Assembly: GCA_028564675.1 (NCBI GenBank)
Contig: JAOVVO010000363.1
Coordinates: 1-64,000, forward strand
Direction of reading: 5' to 3'
Source: Onchocerca lupi
Lineage: Eukaryota; Nematoda; Chromadorea; Rhabditida; Onchocercidae
Length of the DNA: 64,000 nt
Of this stretch, positions 12,401 to 25,070 are shown piece by piece; position 1 is the stretch's first letter, and every line of letters begins with the position of its first letter. The translations under genes and the position numbers were made by a program. The notes below the pieces were generated by a model. It ran no database searches. It was not told where the DNA came from and saw only the letters and a program-made list of their open reading frames with translations.

Positions 12401-13706
12401 TGTCCCATATCACATATAATGATTGCTTGCAAATTTCAGGGGCAAAAAGTGCAGCAAAAAATGGACGTCCATATTCAAAAGAAGTAACTTTATGAGACTC
12501 CAGATGTGAGCTGAGCAACGGATTGTGATATTGTACAATCAAATGCATAAGCTGGTAGCATACGGCACCTTTCGATATGTCTCTCAAAAAAAAAAAAAAA
12601 AAAAAAAAAATAGATGAGGACAATTAAATCATCCACTTTTAAGAATTTAAGTTATCGCTACGCAACACCAACCATGAAGCTCCTTAGCAAATGCGTTAAT
12701 AGATTATTATCAAAATCAGTGAACACATTTAAGATGAATTAGATAACAGAAAAACCTTGGCACAAATTTCGTAGTTATAGCATAAAAGATATTGTATAGT
12801 TCATCCAGAGTGCACCGTAATGGCACCAACATTTCTAAGATGCTCGCATAGCTTTCATCGAAATCACATTCTTCGCGTTCACAAAACATTGTTAGCATAG
12901 CTTCCAGATCATTGTTTCTCAACGCAGATGGACACCGGTCCAGAATTTTCAAACATGATGTATGAATTTGCTTATTTTCTTGGCATGATATCTTCTGACA
13001 TGAAACACTTGGCTTATTCTGGATGCCAAGATTTCTCTGCAATAAACTTTTTGCCATACCATTAAAATGCAATCCGATCTACCAGAACTCGAAATTCTCG
13101 AATTCCGAATCTTCAACTTTCACCCACTTCATATTTATTATAACAAATTGAATTGTTCATTGTAAGCATCCCTTTGATAAAAAGACCAAAAAAACATACC
13201 ACCCAGTTTTGACGATAAGATTCCAAAATTTTCGGATATTCATTGTCGGATACTGCAGCTGTTGACTTAACCGTTTTAACTTCTTCGCTCATATTTTCGA
13301 AGCAAACCGAAAATCCTTGAACTTTCGATAAGTCAACTAGAAAGAACGGACAAAAGCATATCTGAAAAACGATTTTTTGGATTTTTAGTGGAATGCACTT
13401 CTTTATGATATCTGTTCGACATGGCTGACCACAACGGAGCAATTCCCAGAAACACTCACGCCACCATCTGTCTAGTCACTCATGTCAATCTATCCTCTGG
13501 TAAGTTATCAGTAGAAAAATCACCATTATTCTACCATCCACTCGCTACAAATATCTTCACAATCAAACTGTTTCGCCGTCACATCAACTAATATCATCCA
13601 ATGCAAACGTTTGTCTCAGCACTTCTATTTCTTCAGAACTATTGTTGTCCATATTGCGGAACTTCATGTATGGGTGGTTTAGTTCTTGCAAGGGATTGAC
13701 AGTCAT
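9414..13706 (-). CDS. TBC1D23: TBC1 domain family member 23 homologue
   Basis: Thirteen exons join in phase: 13706-13589, 13471-13200, 13078-12756, 12582-12387, 12235-12153, 12074-11960, 11682-11551, 11378-11283, 10989-10797, 10723-10602, 10371-10123, 9940-9794, 9632-9414. The product is about 754 aa (vertebrate family about 700). Domains in order: TBC (roughly residues 45-400; IVQYHNPLLSSHLESHKVT and LDELYNIFYAI match the family), rhodanese-like (about 413-520; FIIDARSHDQYSAGHLDGS, LFLGSGCEDDLYLHM), an acidic linker (LSDSDSE), and a C-terminal PH-like domain (VLRVSSKKKIPEFLTFKFG). The TBC part lacks the IxxDxxR and YxQ catalytic fingers and the rhodanese part lacks its cysteine loop, as known for this family. 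Family members tether endosome-derived vesicles at the trans-Golgi by bridging golgins and the WASH complex. The first two exons are the least certain: exon 2 is longer than the matching vertebrate segment. The donor of exon 12 (GTTCAT) is weak but is the one that fits homology. Confidence 0.88.
12586..12610. repeat. A/T homopolymer run in a TBC1D23-like intron
   Basis: About 25 consecutive A on the plus strand, which is the T-rich tract just upstream of the acceptor of exon 4 of the minus-strand gene. It is a simple-sequence tract and a likely site of length variation. Confidence 0.7.
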
Positions 13707-14640
13707 CACGAACACATTAAAATAACTAATTTAAAATGCGAGCATTATCAGCGCCTGAAAAATTGGATTGTTAAGCAATGCTCCCTCAATACTTGCACGA
13801 GTCATTTTAAGTGAGCTAAAAGTGAGCTACAAGCCGAAAAATCCGTAGTGCTGACAATGCCATTATTTCTTTTTTACTTTTTACTTATTTTCTTGACATC
13901 TCATCAAGAAGAAGAATTAGCAGAACAATTGGAAAATGAATTCGTAAAGCTACAAACAAGTAAGAGGATCCTTTCCCGAAATCATACAAATAATTTTTCG
14001 ACAATTTTCTTGTGCCATAGGTGGGAGAATACCTATCTGCTTAATCAGAACTGCGCAGCTGGCAAAAGCAAATTGGAGAAGCTTCTCGATGAAGTCAAAG
14101 AAATGGACCTAACGCTTCAGATCAATATTTGAAGAATTGCATCAAAAATATGAGGCCAAGGAAAGAATTATTGAAGGAAGAATAATGCTTGGAAATTGGC
14201 ACTCTCGAATCAATCAACGCAAAATGATTGGAATGTATTGAAAAAATAGCAATCTCGCAACGAAGGAAGAAGAGAATATGCGAGGACAATTCAACAGCAG
14301 CAGGAGCCACAGTTCAATAGTTCAGCTAAAGCGGGTCAGTTGAGCAGTATTCTTATATTCGATCTCTAAAAGCGACAAAGGAAAAAATTAACCCAATGCT
14401 CAATTTACTTGGAAATTCTCTAATAATTGTTTGTAACATGAACAAAGAATCACTCCTCCGTCAATCAATAAAGCCTTTATCACTACTATCGTTTGTTCCT
14501 ATCACTAAAATAAACCGCTCTCACGAAAGAGGAATAACAAATCAACGAAGACATCAGAAATTCACTGAAGTACAAGCAATAAATCAGTCATAAATATAAT
14601 AATTCAATATACGCCAAATTTAAGCTAATAACTTTTCATC
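13707..14640. other. intergenic stretch with a coiled-coil-like frame
   Basis: The plus-strand frame 13848-14132 begins with a hydrophobic run and then reads as a glutamate-rich helix (EEELAEQLENEFVKLQ) and a lysine/glutamate helix (SKLEKLLDEVKEMDLTL). It stops, and similar charged reading continues in another frame to about 14300. This looks like a frameshifted remnant of a coiled-coil gene, but I cannot name the parent. The rest shows nothing. Confidence 0.3.
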
Positions 14641-14645
14641 TCAAT

Positions 14646-15972
14646 ATTTCTGGTCTTTACAAGACCGATATGTTTTTTCTGTCGCTTCCTCATCTTCCTT
14701 GTATATTTTGATTGACTTATCAGCTTCTGAAGTAAATAACCGAAAACCTGACTGGTCATGTGTGAATGCAAATATTCCAGCTTCTGAATCTATTGAACCT
14801 GGCTGAGCTTTCGTTTGTTCAGATTGGAAGCAAAAACCACTCTTCCAATCCTAAAAATCTAAGGAACCATTAATATTTCCAGAAATAAGCAAATTACCTT
14901 TATTACATAAAAGTGAATCAATGATTGCATCATATCTCGATAAATTTTGAATATTTGTTCCGGATATTTCCATTCTTTGATATTGTCAGCACTACCCGAT
15001 TCAAACATGAAGAGTGAAGGATGCAGTGTTAAAGCTCAGACACTTTTCTTATGATGCATTAAGGTGCAAATACTTTGTCCAGCAACAAGATCACAAATTC
15101 GGATCGTGGAATCATGATTAGCAGTGATAACTTTCTGTGGAGTAATTGTTGCTACCGTGTTTGTATGCCCACTCAAACAATGAACTTGTGCTTTAGTTCG
15201 TATATCCCAAACTCGTGCAGTAGAATCCCGAGCACAAGTAATCAAAACATCAATTGTAGAATGAATTGTAAGATCCTGAACGAAACTTAAATATCCTTGA
15301 TAATGATGGATGACTTTGTTGTATTAGCGATCCCAACATTTCACCTGCTTATCTTCATCACCCATGAAAATTAACGGTTGTCTTCGTGAAATTTTACAGC
15401 ACCTGACAGCACTTACATGCCCTAATAATGATAATCGCAATTTTCTGCTTGCGAGATCCCAAATCTTTACAATTAGATCGGCACTACCTGTTGCAAACCA
15501 TTCATTACCAGGCTCGACATTTACGTTCTCACCCAATCTGTACGTCCCGAAATCACTCTATATAATTTTCATGGTGCGTACCATTTAAGGTTTTAGAATA
15601 ACAGGAGTTCGAACATGTAACATTGTACGTATCGTATTATCTTCTGAGTGACTGGATATTATTAAATCAGCACTGTCATTTTCGTTTATGGCTTCTGTTG
15701 CATCAGCAGTTAGAGCAAGTATTCTTGATGAACTGCTCTCACCAGAACTACCTATAATATTTGCTGATAATTTCAACAACTCTTCCTTTTTTCCTTTGCT
15801 TCACTCTTTTCATAATACTCCCCTATTTAGATTTTAATTTTCCGGCTCGCCGAAAATCACCAGCTTCCGAATTAAGTTCAGTCAAATTTCCATAGTTGTG
15901 ATAAGAAAGATCATGCATTCGTTTCATCGTTCTGAACACTGAATTTAACAGTGCTTTCTGCTACGGTATTTC
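14646..15972 (-). pseudogene. PLRG1: processed pseudogene of PLRG1 (pleiotropic regulator 1)
   Basis: Nearly the whole WD-repeat splicing factor PLRG1/Prp46 can be followed from its N-terminus (VFRTMKRMHDLSYH, about 15950) to its C-terminus (EADKSIKIYKEDEEATEKT, about 14690) without a single intron. Every intact gene in this window is split many times. The frame is broken repeatedly: in-frame stops at about 15823-15825, 15324-15326, 15036-15038 and 14851-14853, and frame changes near 15590, 15530, 14905 and 14675. Well-kept repeats include SADLIVKIWDLASRKL and CARDSTARVWDIRTKAQVH. The parent protein is a core member of the Prp19 spliceosomal complex; this copy cannot make it. Lack of introns plus many lesions means an old retrocopy. 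No poly(A) tail remains visible at the 3' end. Confidence 0.9.
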
Positions 15973-15979
15973 TGTGATT

Positions 15980-16245
15980 CGAAATTGTTGCTGCTGTCGA
16001 ACTGCGTCGAAATGCTGCTATGTCGAACAAACTGTATCAGTCTTAGACTGACTCCTGCTCCAAAGTCCTAACCCTTTAAATTCTTCGGGGCTCCTTACCT
16101 GAACTCCAACGTGTCGTCTCATGAGTAGTTGACCACACTTTGTTTATTTGTAACCTCACTTTAATCGGAGCTTTTTGGCGTAAACATATTCATCCTTTCG
16201 ACTTGTTGATCCCTTTGAAAATATGTCGAGTTGTTTGACTTTTCA
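15980..16245 (+). repeat. dispersed repeat, copy 1
   Basis: The stretch shares collinear blocks with 24770-25070: TTTAAATTCTTCGGGG, GAACTCCAACGT followed by TCTCATGA, TTGTTTATTTGT, and ATATTCATCCTTTCG. The spacing differs by an indel of about 60 bases between the first two blocks. It is less AT-rich than its surroundings. It is probably an old mobile-element fragment such as an LTR, but no coding domain is present to name the family. Confidence 0.45.
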
Positions 16246-17421
16246 TATTTCTTATTTGCCATGATTGCATCCTTTGACTTCGCCAATATTTTCCTACTTT
16301 TAACCTTTTGGCAGTCTTATATACAACTAATTACATTTTTTAGATTTTCCCGACACTAGTGAACTGGATGAGTATAAACATCAGATTAAGCATACTAATA
16401 TTAACTAGTCAAATACACTTTCCTGTGTGCTTTACATTCAGGATAGTAAAATAGAATCGTATGATTTAGTAATATTTGTGAAATGAGATGATTCAATGGG
16501 CATTTGATTGACATCAGATGGAACGACGCCATCAGTCATGATATATTCGGCTTATAAAGCCTGCTGCCCTGCTTTGCGGCCTTGAGACGAGCTAGCCACA
16601 CCCCACAATTGCCCTCATATGATCGAGCTGGGCTAGTTACATAATGCAATGGTTTTCATGTCATGTGTCTTCTCGATCTCCATTTAGCTTTGAAATTTAT
16701 GAATTATCACCTTTTTTTGATGCTTATTAGCATATCTTTGTTCTCATATATTTTGTTTCCTTTTGCTTTTTCAGTTAAATTCTTTTAATTTAATCAGTAG
16801 TTCTACAAGTATATTATTCAATTGTTTATCACTCCCAAGATAGAAATTCCCATTCCATAATCATTAATTAAATGTTTTGAACTCCGAATTATTAAGCAAA
16901 CTTTCCGACTTTAAAATTTCCATGTACACTGTATAATCATTTAATATTTGACAGCTTAAAAAATCTTCGATTTCAAACGAATGATGATAATATGCGTATC
17001 GATCAGGAATATTGCCGGGAGAGCAAGCAAATATTAGAAGCACAGCGTTTGTGGTACTTTTTTGGTTTGCAACTAATTATTTGTCAAGATGGAATGATAG
17101 CGACTCTTATTAAATAAACAAGTGATGGCTAGATACAGAAAAGGTTAATACTGCAATCATAAGCTTGCTCGAGATTAAAATAGAAATTTGCCTTCTTTCA
17201 TATCCAGGAATGATTCCTTTTACCAGTTTTTTTTCTTTGGAAATTCGAACTGAACAATTACAAATCATTCAAAATTTATAAAATCCAACTAATCAAACAA
17301 TTAATTGAATTTTCATGCTAATTTTTAGCATTATCTCAAATCTGCAAATCCTGAGAATTACGCAGAAAAACATGAAAATTCCCTGAATATTATATCTAAA
17401 CGGTAAGTTTAAATAATACTG
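16246..17421. other. intergenic stretch with a small GC-rich patch
   Basis: No gene recognised. A patch at about 16555-16640 is clearly more GC-rich than the rest and contains a short inverted pair (GCTAGCC and GGGCTAG). It does not fold as a tRNA by eye and its origin is unknown. The remainder is AT-rich upstream sequence of the SGSM3-like gene. Confidence 0.4.
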
Positions 17422-20400
17422 ATGTATAATAGAACATCTTTTCAAGGCAAAGATGCAAAATATGCGGAAACGATCAGCGATGAAGAAGACGAAAAAGGCA
17501 TCAAATATTACATCATGGAGAATTACTGGCAGAAAGAAGCCGATATTCCAGTGCATCAGTCAATATTCAGTACGTCGGAACAACCCTTTTCAGCAATCAA
17601 TGCAACCTTGTTGCCCGATTCGTTGACGGAGACATCGGAAATGTTAATTTTCAATTTCCAACTAGAAAGTGGTTTTTTTCACTGAACATATGTTTGGCAG
17701 AGAGTGATGAGGCATCAGTGTGACTAAAGCAATTAAATTCAGTATTATCACTTCAGTATAATTTGAATATATCAGAAATAAATTTAAATTGAATTTGTGG
17801 CCGAAATTACTTTTTTGAATGATTTGGAGGAAATTTTTGCCGCACTGCTTTACTGAGTAGTTAAATCTTTTTGATTTTGAAGAACTGTTTTCATTAACTT
17901 CTATGAAATTATTTGGACTAAAAGAGCGATTGTTAATCATTTCATATAGATAACTTATTTTGCCAAGTTTTTTTTTTTTTTTGATCTTTTAGCTTTGATG
18001 AATTTGGGTTTCATATCGATTGCATTAAAGGCAACAATTTGCTACCACTTGAAACATCTCAAAATCGGTATAAAATTTGAATCTGTTATTTTGAATTAGT
18101 ACAGATGTATATGGAATAATTATTTTGCTATTTGTGGGAAAACAAAGGACATACACAATTGTAAAATGCTGTATAATTGTACATTTCTTTTGGGTATGAA
18201 AGAAAAAAACCTTGAAAGTAGCTGTTATTTAATAAATTAAATGAGTAACTATCTCGAAAGGCACAGAATGCAAACAAAAAGCGAAAATACGAGTAAACAA
18301 TGGAAATTAATAGCTGACTTGTTTTAAGAATGCGTTGGATAGCACTGCTTGAATTTGGGCATGATGATGTAAAAGATGAGCTGACATGGTCGAAGGTGGA
18401 TGTGGAGAAACTGGATCATGAGAAATTAGTGAATCTTATTCATGAAGTTGGAATCGCCCATTCACTTCGACCTTTTCTATGGCCGAGGTTTTGTGGTGCA
18501 ACAAAAAAGAAATTGACAAGTGCCTTCAGCTATATCGATGTGATCAAGCAATGCGACAAGGATAAATCATCGATGAGTACGCAGATTGAAAACGATTTAT
18601 CAAGGTGAAAGTTGGCTAATTTTTAATTAAAAATAAAATTTCGGAAAACTAGATTCCAGTTTTGTTAAAAGTCTTCAAAACCATATTTCGATCAGGTTTC
18701 TTTTAAATCTTTCTTGAAGTAATTTATTTGTAAGTCATATAGAAATGTTTTGAAGTGTTTTAATACAGTCAGATTTCAGGACTCTACCGAACAATATATG
18801 TTTTCGTCATACCGATAGTAAAGGTATCGAAAGCTTGCGAAGAGTTATGAATTCAGTTGCCTATATTTATCCGGATATTGGTTATTGTCAAGGAATAGGT
18901 GTTATTGCAGCTTCATTATTGCTGTTCTGTCCGGAAGAGTCGACATTCTGGATTATAGCTTCATTAATTGAAGATGTATTCCCATCCAATTACTACAGTC
19001 GATCGTTTCTTGGTTTACAGGTGGTTTCTGGTTCATTTTCATATGATGATTGTAACTATTGTGAATGATGATTTAATCGTAAAGTCTTATTTATTTACTT
19101 TGTTTTAACATCTCTTATTCCCATTATTTTAAGGAAAAATTTTTTTTAAAAAAAGCTTTCTTTGTTGCTTTCGAATGATTTGCAGTAGTATAAAGATCGT
19201 CGGATTGTCAAATAATTCTGTCGATCTTCAACATTCTCCATGAATTAAACAACAATATTCAGGAGAAACAACGAAGTTTCAGGCAGATGAACGAATTTCA
19301 CAGCAGCTAATTGGGATACATCTACCTGAGTTGGGTCGTATCTTAAAAGATAATGACGTCGAATTATCATTAATTACTGTTAATTGGTTTCTAACAGCTT
19401 TCGCATCAGTTCTTTCCATGCGAGTTTTGCTGCGAGTTTGGGATTGTTTGTTCGTTTTTGGTGGAGTGACGATGTTCAGGGTAAATACTATTCCCAATAA
19501 TATCTTCCTGATTTGTGTCTAATACTGTAATGGTACGTTCAGTTTGCCTGTATTGAACGGCTGTGTATAGTCTCGGGGGGAAATAATGTCAAAGGAATAA
19601 ATGAAGGAAGCCTGGACATAGGACTATCTGTTTTCAGTTTGGTATTTGGCGATTATACTTCTAGTTAATTGTGCATTGGGCATCATTTTCCTAAAAAGAA
19701 TCCATGAGGTTTCTCATAGAGTTTTCTCGTTTTCTGGATACCGATCTGGATTACCTGTGATCCTGCATAATACTAAGATAATTTCCCATGGACAGCCTGA
19801 TAGACGGATTAAAAATAAGCTGTCAAACAGGCAGTGTTTAAGCTAATTAAAAATGAAATAATTGTAGAAATCATCAAATATCTTCACTTTACTCAGGTTT
19901 TAATCTCCATTCTGAAAATCAAGGAAGATGATTTGATAGAATTGAAATACAGCGAAAATGTTGTAGCAGAATTATTCAATACAATATCGCAAATTCCGGC
20001 ATCCATAAGTAATCCAGGTAACTTTTTTCCTTCTTCCTCTTATTGAACGATCACTCCTTATAAAATTATTTAAAATTGTTTACAGAATACTTAATGGAAC
20101 TGTGCACATCTTTCGAATTTTCAATAACTGCTGAATTTATCGAAACAGCTCGAAGATATCAGCATGCAATTTTATTAGCTGGTCAAGGACTTATCATAAA
20201 CACAAATAATGATACAAATTTACCTAAACAGCATGTTCGAAGGCGTAAACTAGCGGGATCGAAAAGTTTTGTGCAACAAATATTTGCTTTATCCAAGGAA
20301 CAGGTGTAGTTTATTTTGTGACAAACTTTGATTAGTGGCAAATGATGCATAGAAAGTTTACTCGATGATTTAAAAATTTTTTATCAGGAAATTTTATCAG

Positions 20401-23400
20401 CTGGTCAGCTTGTACTTTAACCTCCACGTTTCATTTTTCTCCATTTTTACTTGAATCGGAACCCAAAATTTTCACCCTACAATATTCCTTGTTTCTAGTT
20501 AGAACTTTTTTTATTTGTTCAAGAAATTTTACTAGGAATAATATTTTTATATGACTAAGCTATTCATTCTTGGTCATCATTATTATTTCTACATTTTTCA
20601 ATTTATATGAAGCGAATAAAAAGCATTAAATTGATTCGAATTCTAAATTTAATTAATTTTTATGTGCAGAGTTTGATGCCAAATTCTTTTGATCTGTTCT
20701 GCTCCTAAAAACTTCAGTAACCCGGAAAAAACTGAACCAACTACTTGATGCACTAAAAGTTTCTGTACCTTACAACCTTCTTGTTATTTCAAAAACAGAG
20801 AGTACCCTGAGTGTTCGTTTGAATGTTTTCAGTTATCTTAATTCATTTTGCATCAATTTCAATTGACAGAGTTGTTGTTTCTGGAATTAAGATCTATTCA
20901 TGAATTATTTTTAGGATATTGAAAGTGACCCGAAAACGAAAAATGTCCGGCTGACTGAACTTATCGTCGATTTACGAGATGCAATTTTGCATATCTGCCG
21001 ATATTTCATTGAATGCGATGAATCGTTGAAAGGAATAGTTAATTTACAGGTTTATTCATTTTAATTTATGTATCCAGAACTTTTATTCATTTTAATTTAT
21101 TTATCCAGAACTTTTATTCATTTTAATTTATGTATCCAGAACTTTTCCAAGTATCACGAGTTTGACTCAGAGAAGCAACCAAATATTATACATGATTTCA
21201 TTTGAGGCAGACTATACAGCAGAGGATCACCAAAATGAAAAGGAGGAATTTTTAAAAAAGCGACATCATGAATATCGTCGTGCGAGAGCATTATTAGATT
21301 TTAGACGGCAAGATGAGGATGAATTAGGATTTAGGTTCGAGTTTTCGGTTTTTTTTAGTTTCCAATCTTCAGTTTTGTTAAAAAATCCTTCATGTGAATG
21401 AATTTGCTCGTAATGAATTTTATCGGTTGTAGGAAGAATGATATAATAACAGTCATTTGTGAAAAAGATGAACATTGCTGGATTGGTGAAGTAAATGGAC
21501 TAAGGGGATGGTTTCCCGCAAAATTTGTCGAGGTCATTTATCCTATTCCGATTGGTATTTATGTTTGAACTCATAAATGCATCAACATTCTGCTTTTGTA
21601 TCTCGAAATTTGATGGCTTTATAACTCACATTTTCAGATAGTTGATGATCGTGGACGCGACTATACAATATACGGTGATGAAGCGGTTTGTCCAGAGATA
21701 ACGAATAAAATCCGTAAACGTCTGGCTTCAGTGTTGAAACTGATTCTAGAGCATGGATTGCGAAAGTCGGGTGTACTTAATTTCGCTTCACATCCATGGC
21801 TTTTTGTCGGTAATTTTTAATTGTCTGAAAAAACTAGGAAATAGTTTTCTCTCGAGCGATTTAAATGAGTCGACTTTTTTTTTAGAAGAGATTTCTCAAA
21901 GTTTTGTGCAAAAACATTATAATGCTGTATATTCTCGTCTAACACTTTGTTCAACATTCAGTTTGGATCAAGATGGAGAGGTAATTTTGGCTTTTTTCTC
22001 AAATTTCGATGATTTTTTGACAAATGCTTACATAAAGAATTGTACACTTATCCTTTTATGTCAGTCTGAGAAATCACTGTTTGCGAATCTCATAAATTTA
22101 AAAGTAAGCTTTGAAATAAAAAATTCAGCGAAGGCGTGCTTAGAGTCGCAAATTTTTAGTTGAAGTCGAACTTGAGATTTGTTGGTAAGAGAAAAGCAAA
22201 TATGCAAGCCAAATTATTGTCGTGATAGCCATTTCATCATTAAGTCCATATAATCGCATGAATTCTAATAATAAACAACAGGATTCAGCCGTCTTGTCTG
22301 AAGAGTCCCTCATGAAAGTTTATTTGGCAGGAATGATGACTGCATCATCAAAAAATTTTCTTCAAAACAACCTTATGTACAGCAAATAGTTTATTGGCCA
22401 CCTTCTAGTTTTTAATTTTGATTGCGAACTTGTCCAGATCTTTTAAGCTGGACGAAGGCAAGGATATGTTTTATTTTCCCAAGTGTTTATGATGTAGTAC
22501 TTACTAACTTTTTATATTCATATCATTCTACCGGAAACCTAATGAGTGAGTGACTGAATACATGGATAACTAGTGAGTTCCTTTGGTAAGCTGATGCTCG
22601 ATAATCGATCCAGCATTTAATTCCGTCATAACTTAAGCATTTCTGGATATCGTAACACCCAAAGTAAAAAAAGAAACAATGCAATTGAATGCAAAGAAAT
22701 TAGCACTTGTAGTAAATCCCATCACTGGATTTCAGAAACGGAGGTAATAAATGTAGGTAATACTTCAAATAAGTGTTTTAAAAATAATGACACTGGTTGT
22801 TAACATATACTTATTAGGTATTCACGCCAGAAGAACTGTTATTCCGAGCTGTAAAGTTGATCAACGAATCGCACAATGCAGTTGGTGCCCAAATGGATGT
22901 AAAATTTCGTTCTCTTATTGCCCTAGCAGTTTGCGAACAATGCCTTCATTTATGGTTCGATTTGTTGTGCAGCTGTCCAGAACAAGAGCAGATCAGAAAA
23001 AAATTTTATCATTCATGGTCATTTATACGATCACCCATATGGAGGCTGGTTAGCATTTTTGGAATTTCTCTTTTCAATTTCGAAATTGCTCAGCTCTTAT
23101 TATCCATAATAGCGTGCAAACCATTTTTAAAGGCTTCGTTAAGGCAAATAACTTCAAGAATTAGCTGAAGAGAGGACATGTTTGGGAATCAAACGAAATG
23201 TTGGATATTTAATTTCGCATTTAATAAAAATGAAGTTCTTTATTTGCATTTTCTAAATTGAGACTTTTTTACAGATAAAATGTGAACTACGGCTTTTGGC
23301 ACAATTCTCCTTTAATTTAAGTGTTGATTATGAAATCGCGGATATTGTGAGAAGGAAACAGAATCTGAATTTAGATGAGACGTTGAAAAAAAAGGTATTC

Positions 23401-23897
23401 CGACAAATCTTAAAGATTATGAAAACAACGCTTTGTTTTCTCCCATCATATTATTCTAAAGGATGAGCCAAAAATATCCATCTTTCGTTACATTTCGAGG
23501 AAGAAATTAAAATAATTCAACCGATTCTCGTTATAATGCATCAAGTTATTTGTTGTTTTTTTTCTGATCTTGAAATGTAACGAAATTTCACGAATGTTCA
23601 AATACAATTCTCATTTGTATGAATTCTACACGTTCACAAATTCTATCATCTTAAATATTTTAGCTTATGACAAAACAAGTCAAGTTTTATAGCTTCATTG
23701 ATTCCAGATGAAGTAATTGGAAAACAGTTTTATTTTTAAATGAATGAATAAAATCAAATTGTTTTTTCCAACTACATTAATTTCAGGCTTTTTCGAACAT
23801 GCTACCAACTACGATTCGAAGTTCGTTTGACCAGCCATTGAAAGAGGGTGTGAGAGATATGCTCATTAAGCATCATCTCTTTAGCTGGGATTTATAA
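17422..23897 (+). CDS. SGSM3: small G protein signaling modulator 3 homologue (RabGAP, TBC-SH3-RUN)
   Basis: Fifteen exons close in phase to about 813 aa (vertebrate SGSM3 about 750): 17422-17642, 17993-18067, 18329-18604, 18780-19020, 19283-19480, 19897-20017, 20086-20303, 20915-21049, 21207-21334, 21433-21532, 21638-21809, 21886-21980, 22818-23048, 23275-23394, 23787-23897. The TBC domain keeps both catalytic fingers, the arginine in IENDLSR and the glutamine in GYCQG, so it should be an active RabGAP. The SH3 domain follows (RALLDFRRQDEDELGFRKND, GLRGWFPAKFVEI), then a RUN domain (EELLFRAVKLINESHNAVGA). The C-terminus PLKEGVRDMLIKHHLFSWDL is the family hallmark. The family acts on small GTPases of the Rab and Rap groups and in vesicle traffic. 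The first exon is inferred: its donor (GTTAAT) gives the right phase into FDEFGFH, but the residues before it are not conserved, so the true start may differ. Confidence 0.9.
21052..21146. repeat. 31-base tandem repeat, about three copies
   Basis: A unit containing TTATTCATTTTAATTTATGT followed by ATCCAGAACTT is repeated with period 31. Copies differ by single bases. It lies in the SGSM3-like intron between the exons ending at 21049 and starting at 21207, close behind the donor. Confidence 0.85.
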
Positions 23898-24769
23898 TTA
23901 ATTCTATTGGACAGTAACAAATTTCAGTTGATCGATCATAAACTCTTCCGATTAGAATTAGTTTTACAGATGACTACATCTTAAACAAAGGAAATATTAC
24001 ATAATTCAACTGATAAAACAGTTGTTGTAGTTGGAATTCTTCGCACTATTACGAAAAAATTCTGAATATAGCAACCATTCTTTTAATCTATCGAATTATT
24101 TATTTCTTTACTGATACTCGTGTAAAGAAGGCATGTTTCCCAAGAAATTTTGCAAGCAAAAAACTGTTATGCTTGCTCTAATCTTATGTTTTGAACATGA
24201 AGGACTGCATAACTGAAGCTTTCCGAGAAACCAGAATACTTTGTTTCATACGACAGCAAAAATACGTTATTTTGCCAGTTCTGTTAGCTTACTGTTTTTA
24301 CGGTCTTTTCTTGCTGTCTAGCATGTTTATTTGTCAACTAATAATTGAAGACTTTTATTCCCGCCTTATTAAGAATAGATTGAATAGGACGGAAATTAGA
24401 ATTTTTATCAGAGTGCTTTTATGCAGACATCCATGGTCATAGGTATTCTCGTGCTGAGTAAGATACAAACGTCTTTCTTCTATCAAGAAGAATAAATGTA
24501 ATCCATGAGCAACACAGATATAGGTAAGACTATACGGTAAAAAAACTATCACACAGTATCTTGATGGTATGTTGGGAAAGATCTCCCAGTTTCATCTTGT
24601 TCCTATAACTTCACTATGTCAACAATAGTCTTTATTAATTTTATAAGATATTGTACAATATCGCGCTTGTATAATAATAGGGACGAAATGAACAAAACAG
24701 TAAATATTAAAAGATAGCAACAGTCTTCTGAATGTTCACTACATTATCGAACTTTCTCTTTATAATTGT

Positions 24770-25070
24770 CGTTCTGCATTTGCTCCACCGCTGCTGTTGC
24801 TCCTGATTCTACGCCACTGTTGATTCACTGTTGAACTTTGGAATTGCTACCTTCGGACCGTCCTCGAAATCAAATTTCTTTTTAAATCCTTCGGGGTTTT
24901 TCTCTCTTGACAATAAACATCGATTTCTGGCCGAACTGCTCTTTCTCTCTTGGCGGTGAATTCGCTTGAACTTCAATGTCTCTCATGACTGATTAATCAT
25001 TCCATCTTGTTTACTTGTGGGTCGAGAATATCTGCTGTATATATTCATTCTTTCGCTCATTGACTTCTTC
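24770..25070 (+). repeat. dispersed repeat, copy 2
   Basis: Same orientation as the copy near 16 kb. Shared blocks in order are TTTAAATCCTTCGGGG, GAACTTCAATGT with CTCTCATGA, TTGTTTACTTGT and ATATTCATTCTTTCG. An extra segment of about 60 bases lies between the first two blocks. There is no open frame of note. Confidence 0.45.

Noticed and set aside
15036..15779. Separate small WD-repeat genes on the minus strand
   Set aside because: The open pieces are fragments of one PLRG1 retrocopy separated by stops and frame changes, not independent genes.
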